Shown: positions 1 to 9,168, numbered from the stretch's first letter. The stretch: 64,000 bases of DNA from Terrabacter aerolatus (GCF_007991735.1 NZ_BJYX01000006.1:1-64000), one strand, 5' to 3'. Made by a program: numbers and translations. The notes: generated from the letters alone by a model not told the origin.

Positions 1-234
1 CTCATCAACCCCGGGACCGGCCAACTTCGCTCGCGATCACTCGCTCCGCGGTGGCGTCCGTTCCTCCCTGTCGGGCTGACGAAGAGAACATTAACCCGGC
101 CTCGCGGCGGAGCACAAATCCGTGGCCCTACCCGATGCGCCCGCCCTCCGAACGCCCTCCGAACGCACTCAGAACGGGCGTCCACCCCCTGCGTTCGCTC
201 CCGCCCACAGCCGAGGGCCCAGTCGGGAGATCCG
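1..234. other. left-edge non-coding stretch, no gene recognised
   Basis: I see no convincing coding region here. The stretch lies downstream of deoA, which ends at 235 on the minus strand. An 11-base direct repeat (cgccctccgaa) occurs twice in tandem near 139-165. Short open frames do not resemble a known family. It could include the end of a gene lying mostly outside the window. Confidence 0.4.
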
Positions 235-1524
235 TCAGGAGATGCGGTCGATGACGATCGGGGGCAGGTCCGGACGCGATCCCTCGGGAGCGATGGTGAA
301 GCCGCCCTCGAGCGCCTCGAGGGCCCGGGCGAAGCGCTCCGGCTCGTCGGTGTGCAGGGTCATGAGCGGCTCGCCCCCACGCACCGTGGCTCCCGGCTTG
401 TGGTGCAGCTCGACGCCGGCCCCCGCCTGCACGGGGTCCTCCTTGCGGGCGCGGCCGGCACCGAGGCGCCAGGCGGCGACGCCCACCGCGAGTGCGTCCA
501 GCTGCACGAGCACCCCGTCGGCCGGCGCGAGGACGTGGTGGGTCTCCTTGGCCACGGGCAGCTCGGCGTCGGGGTCTCCCCCCTGCGCGCGGATCATCCG
601 CCGCCACACGTCCATGGCGCGACCGTCGGCGAGCACGTCGGCGGGGTCGATGTCGGAGCGACCCGCACCGGCGACCATCTCGCGCGCGAGGGCGAGGGTG
701 AGCTCGACGACGTCGGCAGGTCCCCCTCCGGCGAGCACCTCGACGCTCTCGCGGACCTCGAGCGCGTTGCCGGCGGTCAGGCCCAGGGGCGTCTCCATGT
801 TGGTCAGCAGCGCGACCGTGTGCACGCCCGCGTCGGTGCCGAGGCGGACCATCGTCTCGGCGAGCTCGCGGGCCTGCCCGAGCTCCTTCATGAAGGCTCC
901 CGAGCCGACCTTGACGTCGAGCACGAGCGAACCCGTCCCCTCCGCGATCTTCTTGCTCATGATCGACGTCGCGATGAGGGGCACGCAGGAGACGGTCCCC
1001 GTGACGTCACGCAACGCATACAGCTTCTTGTCGGCTGGTGCGAGGCCCGAGCCGGCGGCGCAGATGACCGCCCCGACGTCCTCGAGCTGGTGCATCATCT
1101 GCTCGTTGGTGAGGTCGGCCCGCCACCCGGGGATCGACTCGAGCTTGTCGAGCGTGCCACCGGTGTGCCCGAGCCCGCGGCCCGACAGCTGCGGCACCGC
1201 GACGCCGCAGGCCGCGACGATCGGTGCCAGGGGGAGGGTGATCTTGTCGCCCACTCCCCCGGTCGAGTGCTTGTCGCTCGTCGGGCGCGACAGGCCCGAG
1301 AAGTCGAGGCGCTCGCCGGAGCGGATCATCGCGTCTGCCCACCGGGCGATCTCGCGGGGCTTCATCCCGTTGAGGTAGATCGCCATTGCGAGGGCCGACA
1401 TCTGCTCCTCGGCGACGGCGCCGCGCGTGTAGGCGTCGATGACCCAGTCGATCTGGGCGTCGGACAGCTCGGCCCGGTCGCGCTTGGCGGAAATGACGTC
1501 TACGGCATCGAAGGCTTCACTCAC
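235..1524 (-). CDS. deoA: thymidine phosphorylase
   Basis: Cytosolic pyrimidine-nucleoside phosphorylase that splits thymidine (and related nucleosides) with phosphate to the free base and deoxyribose-1-phosphate. About 429 aa, normal for the family. Family motifs are visible: the phosphate-binding loop HSTGGVGDKITLPLAP, then GRGLGHTGGTLDKLESIPG, then KVGSGAFMKE. The frame stays open upstream, but homology begins at the GTG at 1524 (VSEAFDAVDVI), so that start is preferred. It is last in a minus-strand group with cdd and a nucleoside-type ABC importer, which points to salvage of imported nucleosides. Family call is secure; strict thymidine versus general pyrimidine specificity cannot be read from sequence. 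Confidence 0.95.
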   Translation of the reverse strand: MSEAFDAVDVISAKRDRAELSDAQIDWVIDAYTRGAVAEEQMSALAMAIYLNGMKPREIARWADAMIRSGERLDFSGLSRPTSDKHSTGGVGDKITLPLAPIVAACGVAVPQLSGRGLGHTGGTLDKLESIPGWRADLTNEQMMHQLEDVGAVICAAGSGLAPADKKLYALRDVTGTVSCVPLIATSIMSKKIAEGTGSLVLDVKVGSGAFMKELGQARELAETMVRLGTDAGVHTVALLTNMETPLGLTAGNALEVRESVEVLAGGGPADVVELTLALAREMVAGAGRSDIDPADVLADGRAMDVWRRMIRAQGGDPDAELPVAKETHHVLAPADGVLVQLDALAVGVAAWRLGAGRARKEDPVQAGAGVELHHKPGATVRGGEPLMTLHTDEPERFARALEALEGGFTIAPEGSRPDLPPIVIDRIS

Positions 1525-1580
1525 GGGACCATCATGTCCCAGCGCCGAGGTCGCCTGACGCCGACCATCGCGACACGCGT

Positions 1581-2006
1581 TCAGCCCTCGGCGTGACGCA
1601 GGTTGTCGGGCCCGAATGCCTGGGGCAGGACGACCGACATGGGCAGCACGCCCTCGGGCGTCATGAGCTGGCAGTCGGGGCCACCGTTCTCCCACAGCAG
1701 CTGGCGACAGCGACCGCACGGCATGAGCGCCTGCCCGTCCCCGCCGACGCAGAAGACCGCGGTGAGGCGGCCTCCTCCCGTGGCGTGCAGCTCGGAGACC
1801 ATGCCGCACTCGGCGCACAGCGTCACGCCGTAGGCGGCGTTCTCGACGTTGCACCCCGCGACGACCCGGCCGTCGTCGACGAGACCGGCCACCCCGACCC
1901 GGAACCGCGAGTACGGCGCGTAGGCGCGCTCCATGAGCTCGACCGCGCGCAGCCGGAGGGACTCCCAGTCGACGTCGGTCCGGGGTGTCTCGTCGGACGG
2001 AGACAC
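1581..2006 (-). CDS. cdd: cytidine deaminase
   Basis: Small Zn-dependent homotetramer-type cytidine/deoxycytidine deaminase (141 aa) that yields uridine or deoxyuridine and ammonia. The Zn site is intact: CAEC with the catalytic Glu, then PCGRCRQ with the two further Cys ligands. The substrate-binding NVENAAYG stretch precedes it. It starts with GTG directly next to the TAG stop of the ABC ATPase, so it is very probably translationally coupled to the importer. With deoA downstream it converts imported cytidine into substrates for salvage or catabolism. Confidence 0.95.
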   Translation of the reverse strand: MSPSDETPRTDVDWESLRLRAVELMERAYAPYSRFRVGVAGLVDDGRVVAGCNVENAAYGVTLCAECGMVSELHATGGGRLTAVFCVGGDGQALMPCGRCRQLLWENGGPDCQLMTPEGVLPMSVVLPQAFGPDNLRHAEG

Positions 2007-3608
2007 CTAGTGGTCTCCCGCCATGAGCCGCCCGATCTCCGTGCGCTCGGCGTCCTTGCCCGGCATCTCGGCCACGACCTTGCCGCCGTGGATGACGGCG
2101 ATCCGGTCGGCGAGCGACAGGACCTCGTCGAGCTCGGCCGAGACGAGCAGGACGGCTGCGCCCGTGTCGCGAGCGGCGACGATGCGCCGGTGGATGAACT
2201 CGATGGAGCCGACGTCGACACCACGGGTGGGCTGGGCCGCCATGAGCAGCTTGGGCCCGAAGCTCATCTCGCGCGCGACGACGACCTTCTGCTTGTTGCC
2301 GCCGGACAGCGAGCCGGCCGGCGCCGAGACGCCCGCCGCACGGATGTCGAACTCGGTGAAGAGCGCCTCGGCGTTCTGGCGCACCGCGTCGAAGTCGCGG
2401 ACGAACCCGTTGGCGAACGGCTTCTCGGAGAACCGGTTGAGCACGAGGTTGTCGGCCAGCGAGTACGACGCCACGAGACCATGTCGCTCCCGGTCCTCCG
2501 GGATGTGGCCGATGCCGGCGACGTGGGTCTCGTGCGGGTTGGCCTTGGTGATGTCCTTGCCGAGCAGGTCGATGCGTCCGGACTGAGGAGGACGCATACC
2601 GGCGATGGCCTCGACGAGCTCGCGCTGGCCGTTGCCCTCGACGCCGGCGACCCCGACGATCTCGCCGGCCCGGACGTCGAGCGAGAAGCCGTCCACCGCA
2701 CGGAGCTGGCGGTCGTCGAGCACGACGAGGTCGCGGATCGACAGGACGTCCTCGCCCGGCGTCGCCTCGTCCTTGTCGACGCGGAGGACGACGTCGCGAC
2801 CCACCATCATCGTGGCGAGCCCCCGCGCGTCGGTGTCGGCCGTGGCGACCTCGCCGACGACCGCACCCTGGCGCAGCACGTAGACACGGTCGGCCGCGGC
2901 GAGGACCTCTCGGAGCTTGTGGGTGATGAAGACGATGGAGGTGCCGCCCGCGGCGAGCTCCTTCATGACCTTCAGCAGCTCGTCGGTCTCCTGCGGCGTC
3001 AGCACCGCGGTCGGCTCGTCGAGGATCAGCAGGTCGACGCTGCGCGAGAGCGCCTTGAGGATCTCGACCCGCTGCTGGGTGCCGACGGGAAGGTCCTCGA
3101 CCTCGGCGTCGGGGTCGACCCGCAGGCCGTGCTTCTCGGACAGCTCCCGCACGAGCCGGCGTGCGCCGTCGATGTCGAGGACACCGCGACTCGTCGTCTC
3201 GTTGCCGAGGATCATGTTCTCGGCGACCGTCATGACGGGGACGAGCTGGAAGTGCTGGTGCACCATGCCGATGCCGCGACGGATCGCGTCCCTCGGGTCC
3301 TTGATCGGGCTGGCGTCGCCCTTGATCGTGATCGTGCCGCGGTCGGGCTTGATGAGGCCGAAGATCTGCTTGACGAGCGTCGACTTGCCCGCGCCGTTCT
3401 CCCCCAGGAGGGCGACGATCTCGCCGCGCTCGACGTGGAGGCTGATGTCGCGGTTGGCGTGGACGGTGCCGTACGACTTGGACAGGCCGTCGAGCTCGAG
3501 CAGCCGCTCCCTCTGGGCCTGCGGCACGGAACGGGACGTGGCCGACCCCGTCTCGGGCGCGGCGGCCGTCGAGCCGCCCGTTGCTGTCTCCGGTGCTGGC
3601 TGGCTCAC
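2007..3608 (-). CDS. nucleoside/simple-sugar ABC importer, tandem ATPase (NupA/YufO type)
   Basis: Cytoplasmic energy-coupling subunit of a BMP-family importer, with two fused nucleotide-binding domains (about 533 aa). The first domain has Walker A GENGAGKST, signature-like PVGTQQRVEILKAL and Walker B LLILDEPTAVLTP. The second has the degenerate Walker A GVEGNGQRELVEAI, a canonical LSGGNKQKVVVAREM signature and AAQPTRGVDVGS. This asymmetry is usual for RbsA/NupA-like proteins. The GTG start at 3608 overlaps the stop of the upstream permease as GTGA. The first ~35 residues are Ala/Thr/Ser-rich and probably disordered. Neighbours deoA and cdd make nucleosides the likely cargo; cargo is inference. 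Confidence 0.93.
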   Translation of the reverse strand: MSQPAPETATGGSTAAAPETGSATSRSVPQAQRERLLELDGLSKSYGTVHANRDISLHVERGEIVALLGENGAGKSTLVKQIFGLIKPDRGTITIKGDASPIKDPRDAIRRGIGMVHQHFQLVPVMTVAENMILGNETTSRGVLDIDGARRLVRELSEKHGLRVDPDAEVEDLPVGTQQRVEILKALSRSVDLLILDEPTAVLTPQETDELLKVMKELAAGGTSIVFITHKLREVLAAADRVYVLRQGAVVGEVATADTDARGLATMMVGRDVVLRVDKDEATPGEDVLSIRDLVVLDDRQLRAVDGFSLDVRAGEIVGVAGVEGNGQRELVEAIAGMRPPQSGRIDLLGKDITKANPHETHVAGIGHIPEDRERHGLVASYSLADNLVLNRFSEKPFANGFVRDFDAVRQNAEALFTEFDIRAAGVSAPAGSLSGGNKQKVVVAREMSFGPKLLMAAQPTRGVDVGSIEFIHRRIVAARDTGAAVLLVSAELDEVLSLADRIAVIHGGKVVAEMPGKDAERTEIGRLMAGDH

Positions 3609-4594
3609 GAGCCCTCTCCCTTCACGAACGGCTGACCGACGGCTCCCGGCGCGCGGACGCGGCCGGCGGCGACCGCCAGCACGACGAGCGTCAGCAGGTA
3701 GGGCAGCAGGGTGATGAACTGCTGCGGGATGTTGACGACGCCCTGCAGCTGCGAGGCGAGCGCGTTGGTGAACCCGAAGAACAGGGCCGCGGCGAAGACG
3801 CGCAGCGGGCGCCAGCCGCCGAAGATGAGGATGGCGAGGGCGAGGAAGCCTCGGCCCGCGGTCATCCCGCGCTCGAAGCCGCCCGTGGCCTCCATCGAGA
3901 GGTAGGCGCCCGCCGCGCCGGCGAAGATGCCGCCGATGGTGACGTTGACGAGTCGCATCCGGATGACGTCGATGCCCGCGGTGTCGGCCGCCGAGGGGTA
4001 CTCGCCGATCGATCGGGTGCGCAGGCCCCAGCGGGTGCGGAACAGCGCGAAGTGCACGACGGGCACCGACACCAGGGCGAAGAGCGCGATCGGGCCGGAC
4101 TGGAAGAAGACGTCGCCGATGAGCGGGATGTTCGACAGGATCGGGACGTTCCACTGCGGCATGTTCGCCGAGAGGACCTTGCCCGGACGGTAGAAGAAGG
4201 ACGTGAGGCCGGTCGCGACGATGTTGATGACGACACCGGCGATGATCTGGTCCATCAGCCCCTTGACCGTCGTCAGCGCGAGGAACGCGCCCATGACGAT
4301 GCCGGCGAGCATGCCGACGAGGACACCGACGACGAGCGAGCCACTGGCCGAGGCCGAGAAGAACGCGGCGAACGCCGCGACGAGCATCTGGCCCTCGATG
4401 CCGATGTTGACGACGCCGGACCGTTCACCGACGACACCCGTCAGGGCGCCGAGCACCAGTGGAACGGCGAAGAACCACGCGCCGCTGAACATCGAGGTCG
4501 CGACGTTGGAGTTGATGCCGTAGAAGACGTAGGCGGCGACGAGGACGACGACCGTGGCGCCGACGGTGATCTGGTTGCGCTTGACCCACTCCAT
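3605..4594 (-). CDS. BMP-family ABC importer permease 2 (NupC/YufQ type)
   Basis: Polytopic membrane permease (329 aa) of the BPD_transp_2 type found in simple-sugar and nucleoside importers. It carries about nine hydrophobic segments and the family-typical VVNIGIEGQML near residues 60-70. Its stop overlaps the ATPase start by four bases, and only one base separates it from the first permease. It should pair with the 4596-5777 gene product as a heterodimer feeding the tandem ATPase. Starts at ATG (MEWVKRNQ). Confidence 0.92.
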   Translation of the reverse strand: MEWVKRNQITVGATVVVLVAAYVFYGINSNVATSMFSGAWFFAVPLVLGALTGVVGERSGVVNIGIEGQMLVAAFAAFFSASASGSLVVGVLVGMLAGIVMGAFLALTTVKGLMDQIIAGVVINIVATGLTSFFYRPGKVLSANMPQWNVPILSNIPLIGDVFFQSGPIALFALVSVPVVHFALFRTRWGLRTRSIGEYPSAADTAGIDVIRMRLVNVTIGGIFAGAAGAYLSMEATGGFERGMTAGRGFLALAILIFGGWRPLRVFAAALFFGFTNALASQLQGVVNIPQQFITLLPYLLTLVVLAVAAGRVRAPGAVGQPFVKGEGS

Positions 4595-4595
4595 G

Positions 4596-5777
4596 TCAGG
4601 ACCCCCAGCTGCTCGCCAGCGCGGACGACTTGGCGGTGTGGCGACGGAAGATGAGCTTCGCGATGATCGGGAGCGACACGAGCAGCAGCGTGATCGCCAG
4701 CAGCATGTCGACGATCTCGGGCTGGATGCCGGTGTTGAACATCAGCGTCGACGACCCGGCGCGCAGGGCACCGACGAGCAGGGCCGCCGGGATCGTGCCG
4801 AGCGGGCTCGACCGGGCCAGGAGCGCGATCGTGATGCCGTCGAACCCGAGCGAGCCGGCGATGCCGTCCTGGTAGCGGTAGGGGTCGATCTCGAGGTACT
4901 CGATCGAGCCCGACAGACCGGCGAGGGCACCGGCGACCGCCATGGCCAGCACGATCATGCCGCCGAGCTTGATGCCGGCGTACGAGGCGGCGTGGCGGTT
5001 GCGGCCGATCGTCTCGAACTGGAAGCCGAGCGTCGTGCGGCGCAGCATCCACGCGACGAGGATCGCGAGCACGAGCGCGATCGGCAGGCCGATCGGGACG
5101 AAGCCCAGCGCCTGGAACTTGGCGCCGTCGGGAGCCGGGTAGGAGGAGGGGTAGGACTGCGAGGGGTCCTTGAGCGGGCCGTTGACGAGGTAGTCGATCA
5201 GGCCCGCTGCGATCGAGTTGAGCATGATCGTCGAGATGACCTCGTGCACGCCGCGCGTGGCCTTGAGGGCACCCGCGATCGAGGCCCACATGGCGCCGCC
5301 GAGGATGCCGGCGACCATCGCGATGACGGCGATGAGGAAGCCGGGGGCCTCACGGACCGCGTGGGCGGCCGCCGCCGCGCAGATCGCGCCGGACATGAGC
5401 TGGCCCTGGGCGCCGATGTTGAACAGGCCGACCCGCAGCGGGATGACGACGGCGAGGCCGCAGAGGATGAGCGGCACCATCTTCTCGAAGGTGGCCTGCA
5501 GCCCGTCGGCCGTCCCGAAGGAGTACGTGAACAGGCTCTGGTAGGCGTACGTCGGGTTGACACCCTGGGCCCGGATCAGGACCGCGCCGATGGCGAGGGC
5601 CGCGATGACGGCCACGATCGGCACGATGATGGACTGCTCGCGCACGAGCAGGCCGAGGACGCCGGTCGGGGGCGGGGGCGCCCCTCGCTCGGCCAGCACG
5701 GGCGGCGGTGCGGTCTCCGTGGCGACGGCGCCCTCCACGGGCGTGCCGTCCGACGGCTCATCTCTGGGATCGGCCAT
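4596..5777 (-). CDS. BMP-family ABC importer permease 1 (NupB/YufP type)
   Basis: Polytopic permease (393 aa) with a Pro/Ala-rich cytoplasmic N-terminal extension of about 50 residues, followed by about ten hydrophobic segments. GLFNIGAQGQLM near residue 125 is the permease family hallmark. It follows the binding lipoprotein gene on the same strand after 159 bp containing a strong hairpin, and is followed immediately by the second permease. Together with the lipoprotein and ATPase this forms a full importer. Substrate assignment to nucleosides rests on the deoA/cdd neighbours. Confidence 0.92.
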   Translation of the reverse strand: MADPRDEPSDGTPVEGAVATETAPPPVLAERGAPPPPTGVLGLLVREQSIIVPIVAVIAALAIGAVLIRAQGVNPTYAYQSLFTYSFGTADGLQATFEKMVPLILCGLAVVIPLRVGLFNIGAQGQLMSGAICAAAAAHAVREAPGFLIAVIAMVAGILGGAMWASIAGALKATRGVHEVISTIMLNSIAAGLIDYLVNGPLKDPSQSYPSSYPAPDGAKFQALGFVPIGLPIALVLAILVAWMLRRTTLGFQFETIGRNRHAASYAGIKLGGMIVLAMAVAGALAGLSGSIEYLEIDPYRYQDGIAGSLGFDGITIALLARSSPLGTIPAALLVGALRAGSSTLMFNTGIQPEIVDMLLAITLLLVSLPIIAKLIFRRHTAKSSALASSWGS

Positions 5778-5845
5778 CTCGGACCTCTCGACTCCTTGTC
5801 TGGACCGGGTTCACGCTCGTCGCCCGGTGGTTCTGCGCACAACGG

Positions 5846-5882
5846 CGTCGAGCGGGCGCCCCGGTGGAGCACCCGCTCGACG
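5846..5882 (-). terminator. intercistronic hairpin between lipoprotein and permease genes
   Basis: A perfect 11-bp inverted repeat, CGTCGAGCGGG at 5846-5856 and CCCGCTCGACG at 5872-5882, with a 15-nt loop. It lies between the binding-protein gene and the downstream permease genes of the same operon. There is no strong U-tract, so a partial attenuator or 3'-end stabiliser is more likely than a full terminator. Hairpins at this position commonly keep binding-protein mRNA in excess over permease mRNA. Confidence 0.6.
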
Positions 5883-5936
5883 TCATCATGAAGGGACTCT
5901 AGTGCGGATCGGATCCGCCCCAGAAACGAAACTCGG

Positions 5937-7007
5937 TCAGGCCTTGTAGCCCGTGGCGAGCGAGCCGTCCTCGAGCTTCTTGACGACATCCGCGACCTTC
6001 GTCTTCACGTCGGCCGGGACCTTGCTGTCGAAGTCGTGGAACGGCGCGATGCCCGCGGTGCCGAAGAAGTTGCCCGGCTTGATCGTGTTGCCCTTGATCT
6101 GCTTGAGCAGCTCGCCGATGCCGTCCTTCTCGTGCTTCTCGGCAGAGGTGACGAGGCAGGGGTGCGCGGCCGGCAGGGTGTCCCACTGGTCGAGGTCGAC
6201 ACCGATGCAGAAGATCTTGTCGCCGGCACCGTTGGTCTTCGCGGTCTCCTGGAGAGCGCCGTTGCCGGTGCCGCCACCGGCGCCGAAGATGAAGTCGGAG
6301 CCCTGGGCGAGCATCTTCTTGGCCTCGCCGGCGCCCCACACCGGGTCGTTGAAGGCGTTCTGGCCGGCCGGGTGGTAGACCTTAGAGACCGAGACGCCCG
6401 GGTTGGCGGCCTTGGCGCCGTTCTCGTAGCCGGCGGCGTAGGCCTGGGTCGGCGGGATCTCCTGGCCGAGGACGACACCGATCTTGTTCGTCTTCGTCAT
6501 GAGACCGGCGAGGTAGCCCGCGGCGTAGCCGGCCTGGTCCTCGTGGAAGATCAGACCGGTGACGTTCGGGACGACCGGGTCGGCCTGGAACTGGTCGAAG
6601 CCGATGAACTTCGTCGTGGGGAACTGCTTGCCGGCCGCACGCGTGGCGTCGGCCATGAGGAAGCCGACCGTGACGATGACGTCGTACTTCGCGTCGGTGA
6701 ACTGCTTGATGTTCTTGGCGTAGTCCTTGGGGTCCGTCGTCTCGACGTACTTCGTCTGGGCACCGAGCTCGCCCTTGACCTGCTCGACGCCCTCCCAGGC
6801 CGCCTGGTTGAACCCCTTGTCGTCGACCTTGCCCACGTCGGTCACGAGGCCGACGCAGAACACCTGGGCGCTCGAGCAGTCGCCAGAGGCCGCCGAGTTG
6901 GTGCCACCGCCAGAGCCGGTGGCGGGACCCGACGTCCCACCGCAGCCCGCGAGTGCGGCGACCAGACCGGCCGCGACGACCGCACTCAACTTCACATGTG
7001 AACGCAA
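5937..7007 (-). CDS. BMP-family (PnrA-like) substrate-binding lipoprotein
   Basis: Extracytoplasmic binding protein of the nucleoside-type ABC importer, about 356 aa. A short signal peptide ends in the lipobox LAGC, so the mature protein is lipid-anchored at Cys. The PnrA/BMP fold is recognisable from VTDVGKVDDKGFNQAAWEG near the mature N-terminus and FGAGGGTGNGALQ in the second lobe. I prefer the TTG at 7007, preceded by GAAGGAGA at good spacing; a GTG at 6995 would also leave an intact signal peptide. First gene of the importer operon. Confidence 0.93.
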   Translation of the reverse strand: MRSHVKLSAVVAAGLVAALAGCGGTSGPATGSGGGTNSAASGDCSSAQVFCVGLVTDVGKVDDKGFNQAAWEGVEQVKGELGAQTKYVETTDPKDYAKNIKQFTDAKYDVIVTVGFLMADATRAAGKQFPTTKFIGFDQFQADPVVPNVTGLIFHEDQAGYAAGYLAGLMTKTNKIGVVLGQEIPPTQAYAAGYENGAKAANPGVSVSKVYHPAGQNAFNDPVWGAGEAKKMLAQGSDFIFGAGGGTGNGALQETAKTNGAGDKIFCIGVDLDQWDTLPAAHPCLVTSAEKHEKDGIGELLKQIKGNTIKPGNFFGTAGIAPFHDFDSKVPADVKTKVADVVKKLEDGSLATGYKA

Positions 7008-7062
7008 GGCGCTCTCCTTCAGTCCGTCGGGCCGACGACGACATCGGCCCAGATAGCACGGA

Positions 7063-7068
7063 ACTGTA
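7063..7068 (-). promoter_or_regulatory. candidate -10 box of the importer operon
   Basis: Reading the minus strand, TACAGT fits the actinobacterial TANNNT -10 consensus and sits about 55 nt before the lipoprotein start codon. No convincing -35 hexamer at standard spacing was found. It lies in the 111-bp gap after the amidohydrolase gene. Confidence 0.35.
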
Positions 7069-7118
7069 GACCCCGGCACGACAAGATCTGAGCGCCTCGG
7101 GGCAACTGACGGGAAGTG

Positions 7119-8372
7119 TTACCGATCCGCGACCGCCCCCAGAGCGGTCACCCCCGTGAGCGTCGGAGTGCCCGCCAGCTGGGCCGCCGAGGCGAAGACG
7201 ACGCCGGCCAGGGTGCGGGCCCCGACGGCGATCGCGGCCTCCTCGACGACGAGGTCCCCGCGGTGCAGGTCGTACGTCGTGCCGCCCGGTGCACGGGTGC
7301 CCAGACGGGCCATCGCGCCGGGCACGTGGGTGAGGTACCACGCGAAGTCCTCACCACCGAGGGACTGCGGCGTGGGCGCGACGAACGCTCCGGTGCCGGT
7401 CACCGCCGCCGTGAAGGCGTCGATGCAGCCGGCATCGTTGACGACGGGCGGCACGCCCTTGGTGATGGTCACGTCGGCCTGGACGGCATACGGCTTGACG
7501 ACCTCGTGGACGACGGACTCGAGCAGCCGCTCGACGCCCTCCCAGATGCCGGCGTCGAGCATGCGCAGCGTGCCGCCCACCTTGCCCGACGACGGGATGA
7601 CGTTGTGCGCGCCGCCCGAGTGGATGGAGCCCCAGACGAGGGCAGCGCCCGCGCGGGGGTCGAGACGACGTGACAGCACGGCCGGGACGTCGGTCACGAC
7701 CTTGGCCAGCGCGTACGTGAGGTCCTGGGTCAGGTGCGGGCGCGAGGTGTGCCCACCCCGGCCCGAGAGGGTGACCTCGACCTGGTTGGCCGCAGCGGTG
7801 ATGGCGCCGACCCGCAGCCCCACCTGGCCGGCGTCGAGGCTGGGGTCGCAGTGCAGCGCGAAGATGCGGTCGACCCCGACGAGTCCGTCCTGGGCCACGA
7901 CGTCCTCGGCACCGCCCGGCATGAGCTCCTCGGCGGGCTGGAAGACGAGGCGCGCACCGACTCCCGCGGCCACGAGCCGCTGCTCCGACTCCTTGAGCGC
8001 GAGCGCCGCACCCAGCAGCGCCGTCGTGTGCACGTCGTGACCGCACGAGTGGCTGACCCCGTCGGTCCGGGAGGCGAAGTCGAGGCCCGTCTGCTCGCGG
8101 ATCGGCAGTGCGTCGAGGTCGGCACGGAGCGCGATCCGGTGGGCGGGCTCGGCCGCGCCGAGGTCGGCGACGAGCCCGGTGCCGCGCAGCCGCCGCACCC
8201 GGATGCCGGCGCGCTCGAGGCGCTCGGCGACGAGCGCCGTGGTACGCACCTCGCCTCGCCCGAGCTCGGGATGCGTGTGCAGGTCGCGGCGGATCGAGAC
8301 GAGCTCCGCGGCGTGCTGCTCGACGGTTCGAGTGATGGCGTCGAAGGGCAGCGGTGCGGAGCGGTCGGTCAC
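7119..8372 (-). CDS. M20-family amidohydrolase
   Basis: Cytosolic metallo-amidohydrolase (417 aa) of the M20D group, which includes hippurate, N-acyl-amino-acid and indole-acetyl-amino-acid hydrolases. Metal-ligand motifs are visible: RADLDALPI, SHSCGHDVHT with the Cys-Gly-His-Asp core, PAEE, and a C-terminal SLGGEDFAWYL. A lid/dimerisation domain occupies roughly residues 190-300. The GTG at 8372 is used, with a TANNNT box (TAGACT) 9 nt upstream. It reads in the same direction as the nucleoside importer but is separated by the importer's own promoter region. The substrate cannot be deduced. Confidence 0.9.
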   Translation of the reverse strand: MTDRSAPLPFDAITRTVEQHAAELVSIRRDLHTHPELGRGEVRTTALVAERLERAGIRVRRLRGTGLVADLGAAEPAHRIALRADLDALPIREQTGLDFASRTDGVSHSCGHDVHTTALLGAALALKESEQRLVAAGVGARLVFQPAEELMPGGAEDVVAQDGLVGVDRIFALHCDPSLDAGQVGLRVGAITAAANQVEVTLSGRGGHTSRPHLTQDLTYALAKVVTDVPAVLSRRLDPRAGAALVWGSIHSGGAHNVIPSSGKVGGTLRMLDAGIWEGVERLLESVVHEVVKPYAVQADVTITKGVPPVVNDAGCIDAFTAAVTGTGAFVAPTPQSLGGEDFAWYLTHVPGAMARLGTRAPGGTTYDLHRGDLVVEEAAIAVGARTLAGVVFASAAQLAGTPTLTGVTALGAVADR

Positions 8373-8445
8373 GAGAACGGGAGTCTAGCGAGAGGATGGC
8401 CGGGCCCCTCCGCCACGGGGCGCGAACGAGCGGAAGGAGTGGGAC

Positions 8446-9168
8446 GTGGAACCGGATACGCGAGCGACCGAGCCGACCAGGCCGACCGGGCCGACCGGGC
8501 CCACGGGGCCGACCGGGTCCGCGGACGTCGCGACGATCGTCGGTCTCGTCGACCGGGCGCTGCCGTTCACGACGCTGACCTGCCGGGCCTCCCCCGCCAC
8601 GGTGTGGTGGCGAGACGTGCTGGCTCACGTGCGGGCCGGCGCGGACCCCCTCGAGCCGTGGCGCTCTGCCCTGCGCAGCCAGATGGGACACCGCCACGAC
8701 GCGCCCGTGCCGCCGCACGTGCCCGCGGCCTTCGTGCTCCAGTGGGCGTGCGAGGTCGCCGCGACACCGATCGCGTATGCCGCGACGCTCGGTCCCTGGC
8801 TCCTCGTGCCCTCTCCCGCGGGGCTGGGACTCGAGCTGGCCCCGGGGCTCAACCCGGTGCGGGTCGTGCTCGACCCCGACGCGACCTCCTTGGCCGTGGA
8901 CGAGGACCCCGCGGGACGGGTGCGACGCGGCCACGCGGCCTACCTCGCGCTCGTCTCGGAGGTGGTGACGGCATACGCGCCCGACGTGCGCATGGGATCG
9001 CGGCAGCGGTGGGGCGTCGTGGACGACATGTGGCGCACGGCGCTGCGGCTCGCCCGCGGGGCGGCCGGCGAGAGCGTCGGGCCCGAGCCGACCCGCGTGT
9101 CGTGCTGCTTCATCTACGCGCTGCCGGGGATGCGGGAGTGCGCCGCCTGCCCGCGCGGTCGCCGGTGA
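8446..9168 (+). CDS. FhuF-like (2Fe-2S) protein, candidate ferric-siderophore reductase
   Basis: A 240-aa protein ending in Cys220-Cys221-x10-Cys232-x2-Cys235, the unusual CC-x10-C-x2-C cluster motif of FhuF-type siderophore reductases. The body is compatible with the loosely conserved FhuF domain but has no other strong motif. The GTG at 8446 follows GGAAGGAG at 7-nt spacing. The N-terminus holds a collagen-like PTG triplet run (residues ~10-22) encoded by a 9-bp DNA repeat. It stands between a divergent amidohydrolase and psuG, with no siderophore genes nearby. Iron-release function is inferred from the motif alone; another [2Fe-2S] redox role is possible. Confidence 0.72.
   Translation: MEPDTRATEPTRPTGPTGPTGPTGSADVATIVGLVDRALPFTTLTCRASPATVWWRDVLAHVRAGADPLEPWRSALRSQMGHRHDAPVPPHVPAAFVLQWACEVAATPIAYAATLGPWLLVPSPAGLGLELAPGLNPVRVVLDPDATSLAVDEDPAGRVRRGHAAYLALVSEVVTAYAPDVRMGSRQRWGVVDDMWRTALRLARGAAGESVGPEPTRVSCCFIYALPGMRECAACPRGRR
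8460..8518 (+). repeat. short tandem repeat encoding PTG triplets
   Basis: A degenerate 9-bp tandem repeat (ccgaccggg and close variants) sits inside the 5' end of the FhuF-like gene. It encodes R/G-P-T steps that become four PTG triplets. Because the unit is 9 bp, copy-number change would keep frame and lengthen or shorten the disordered leader. Confidence 0.6.

Noticed and set aside
1593-3635. A 680-codon plus-strand open frame opposite cdd and the ABC ATPase
   Set aside because: Composition is that of an antisense shadow; cdd and the tandem ATPase have full catalytic motifs.
8460-8518. CRISPR-like repeats
   Set aside because: The 9-bp units are contiguous, in frame and coding (PTG), with no spacers.
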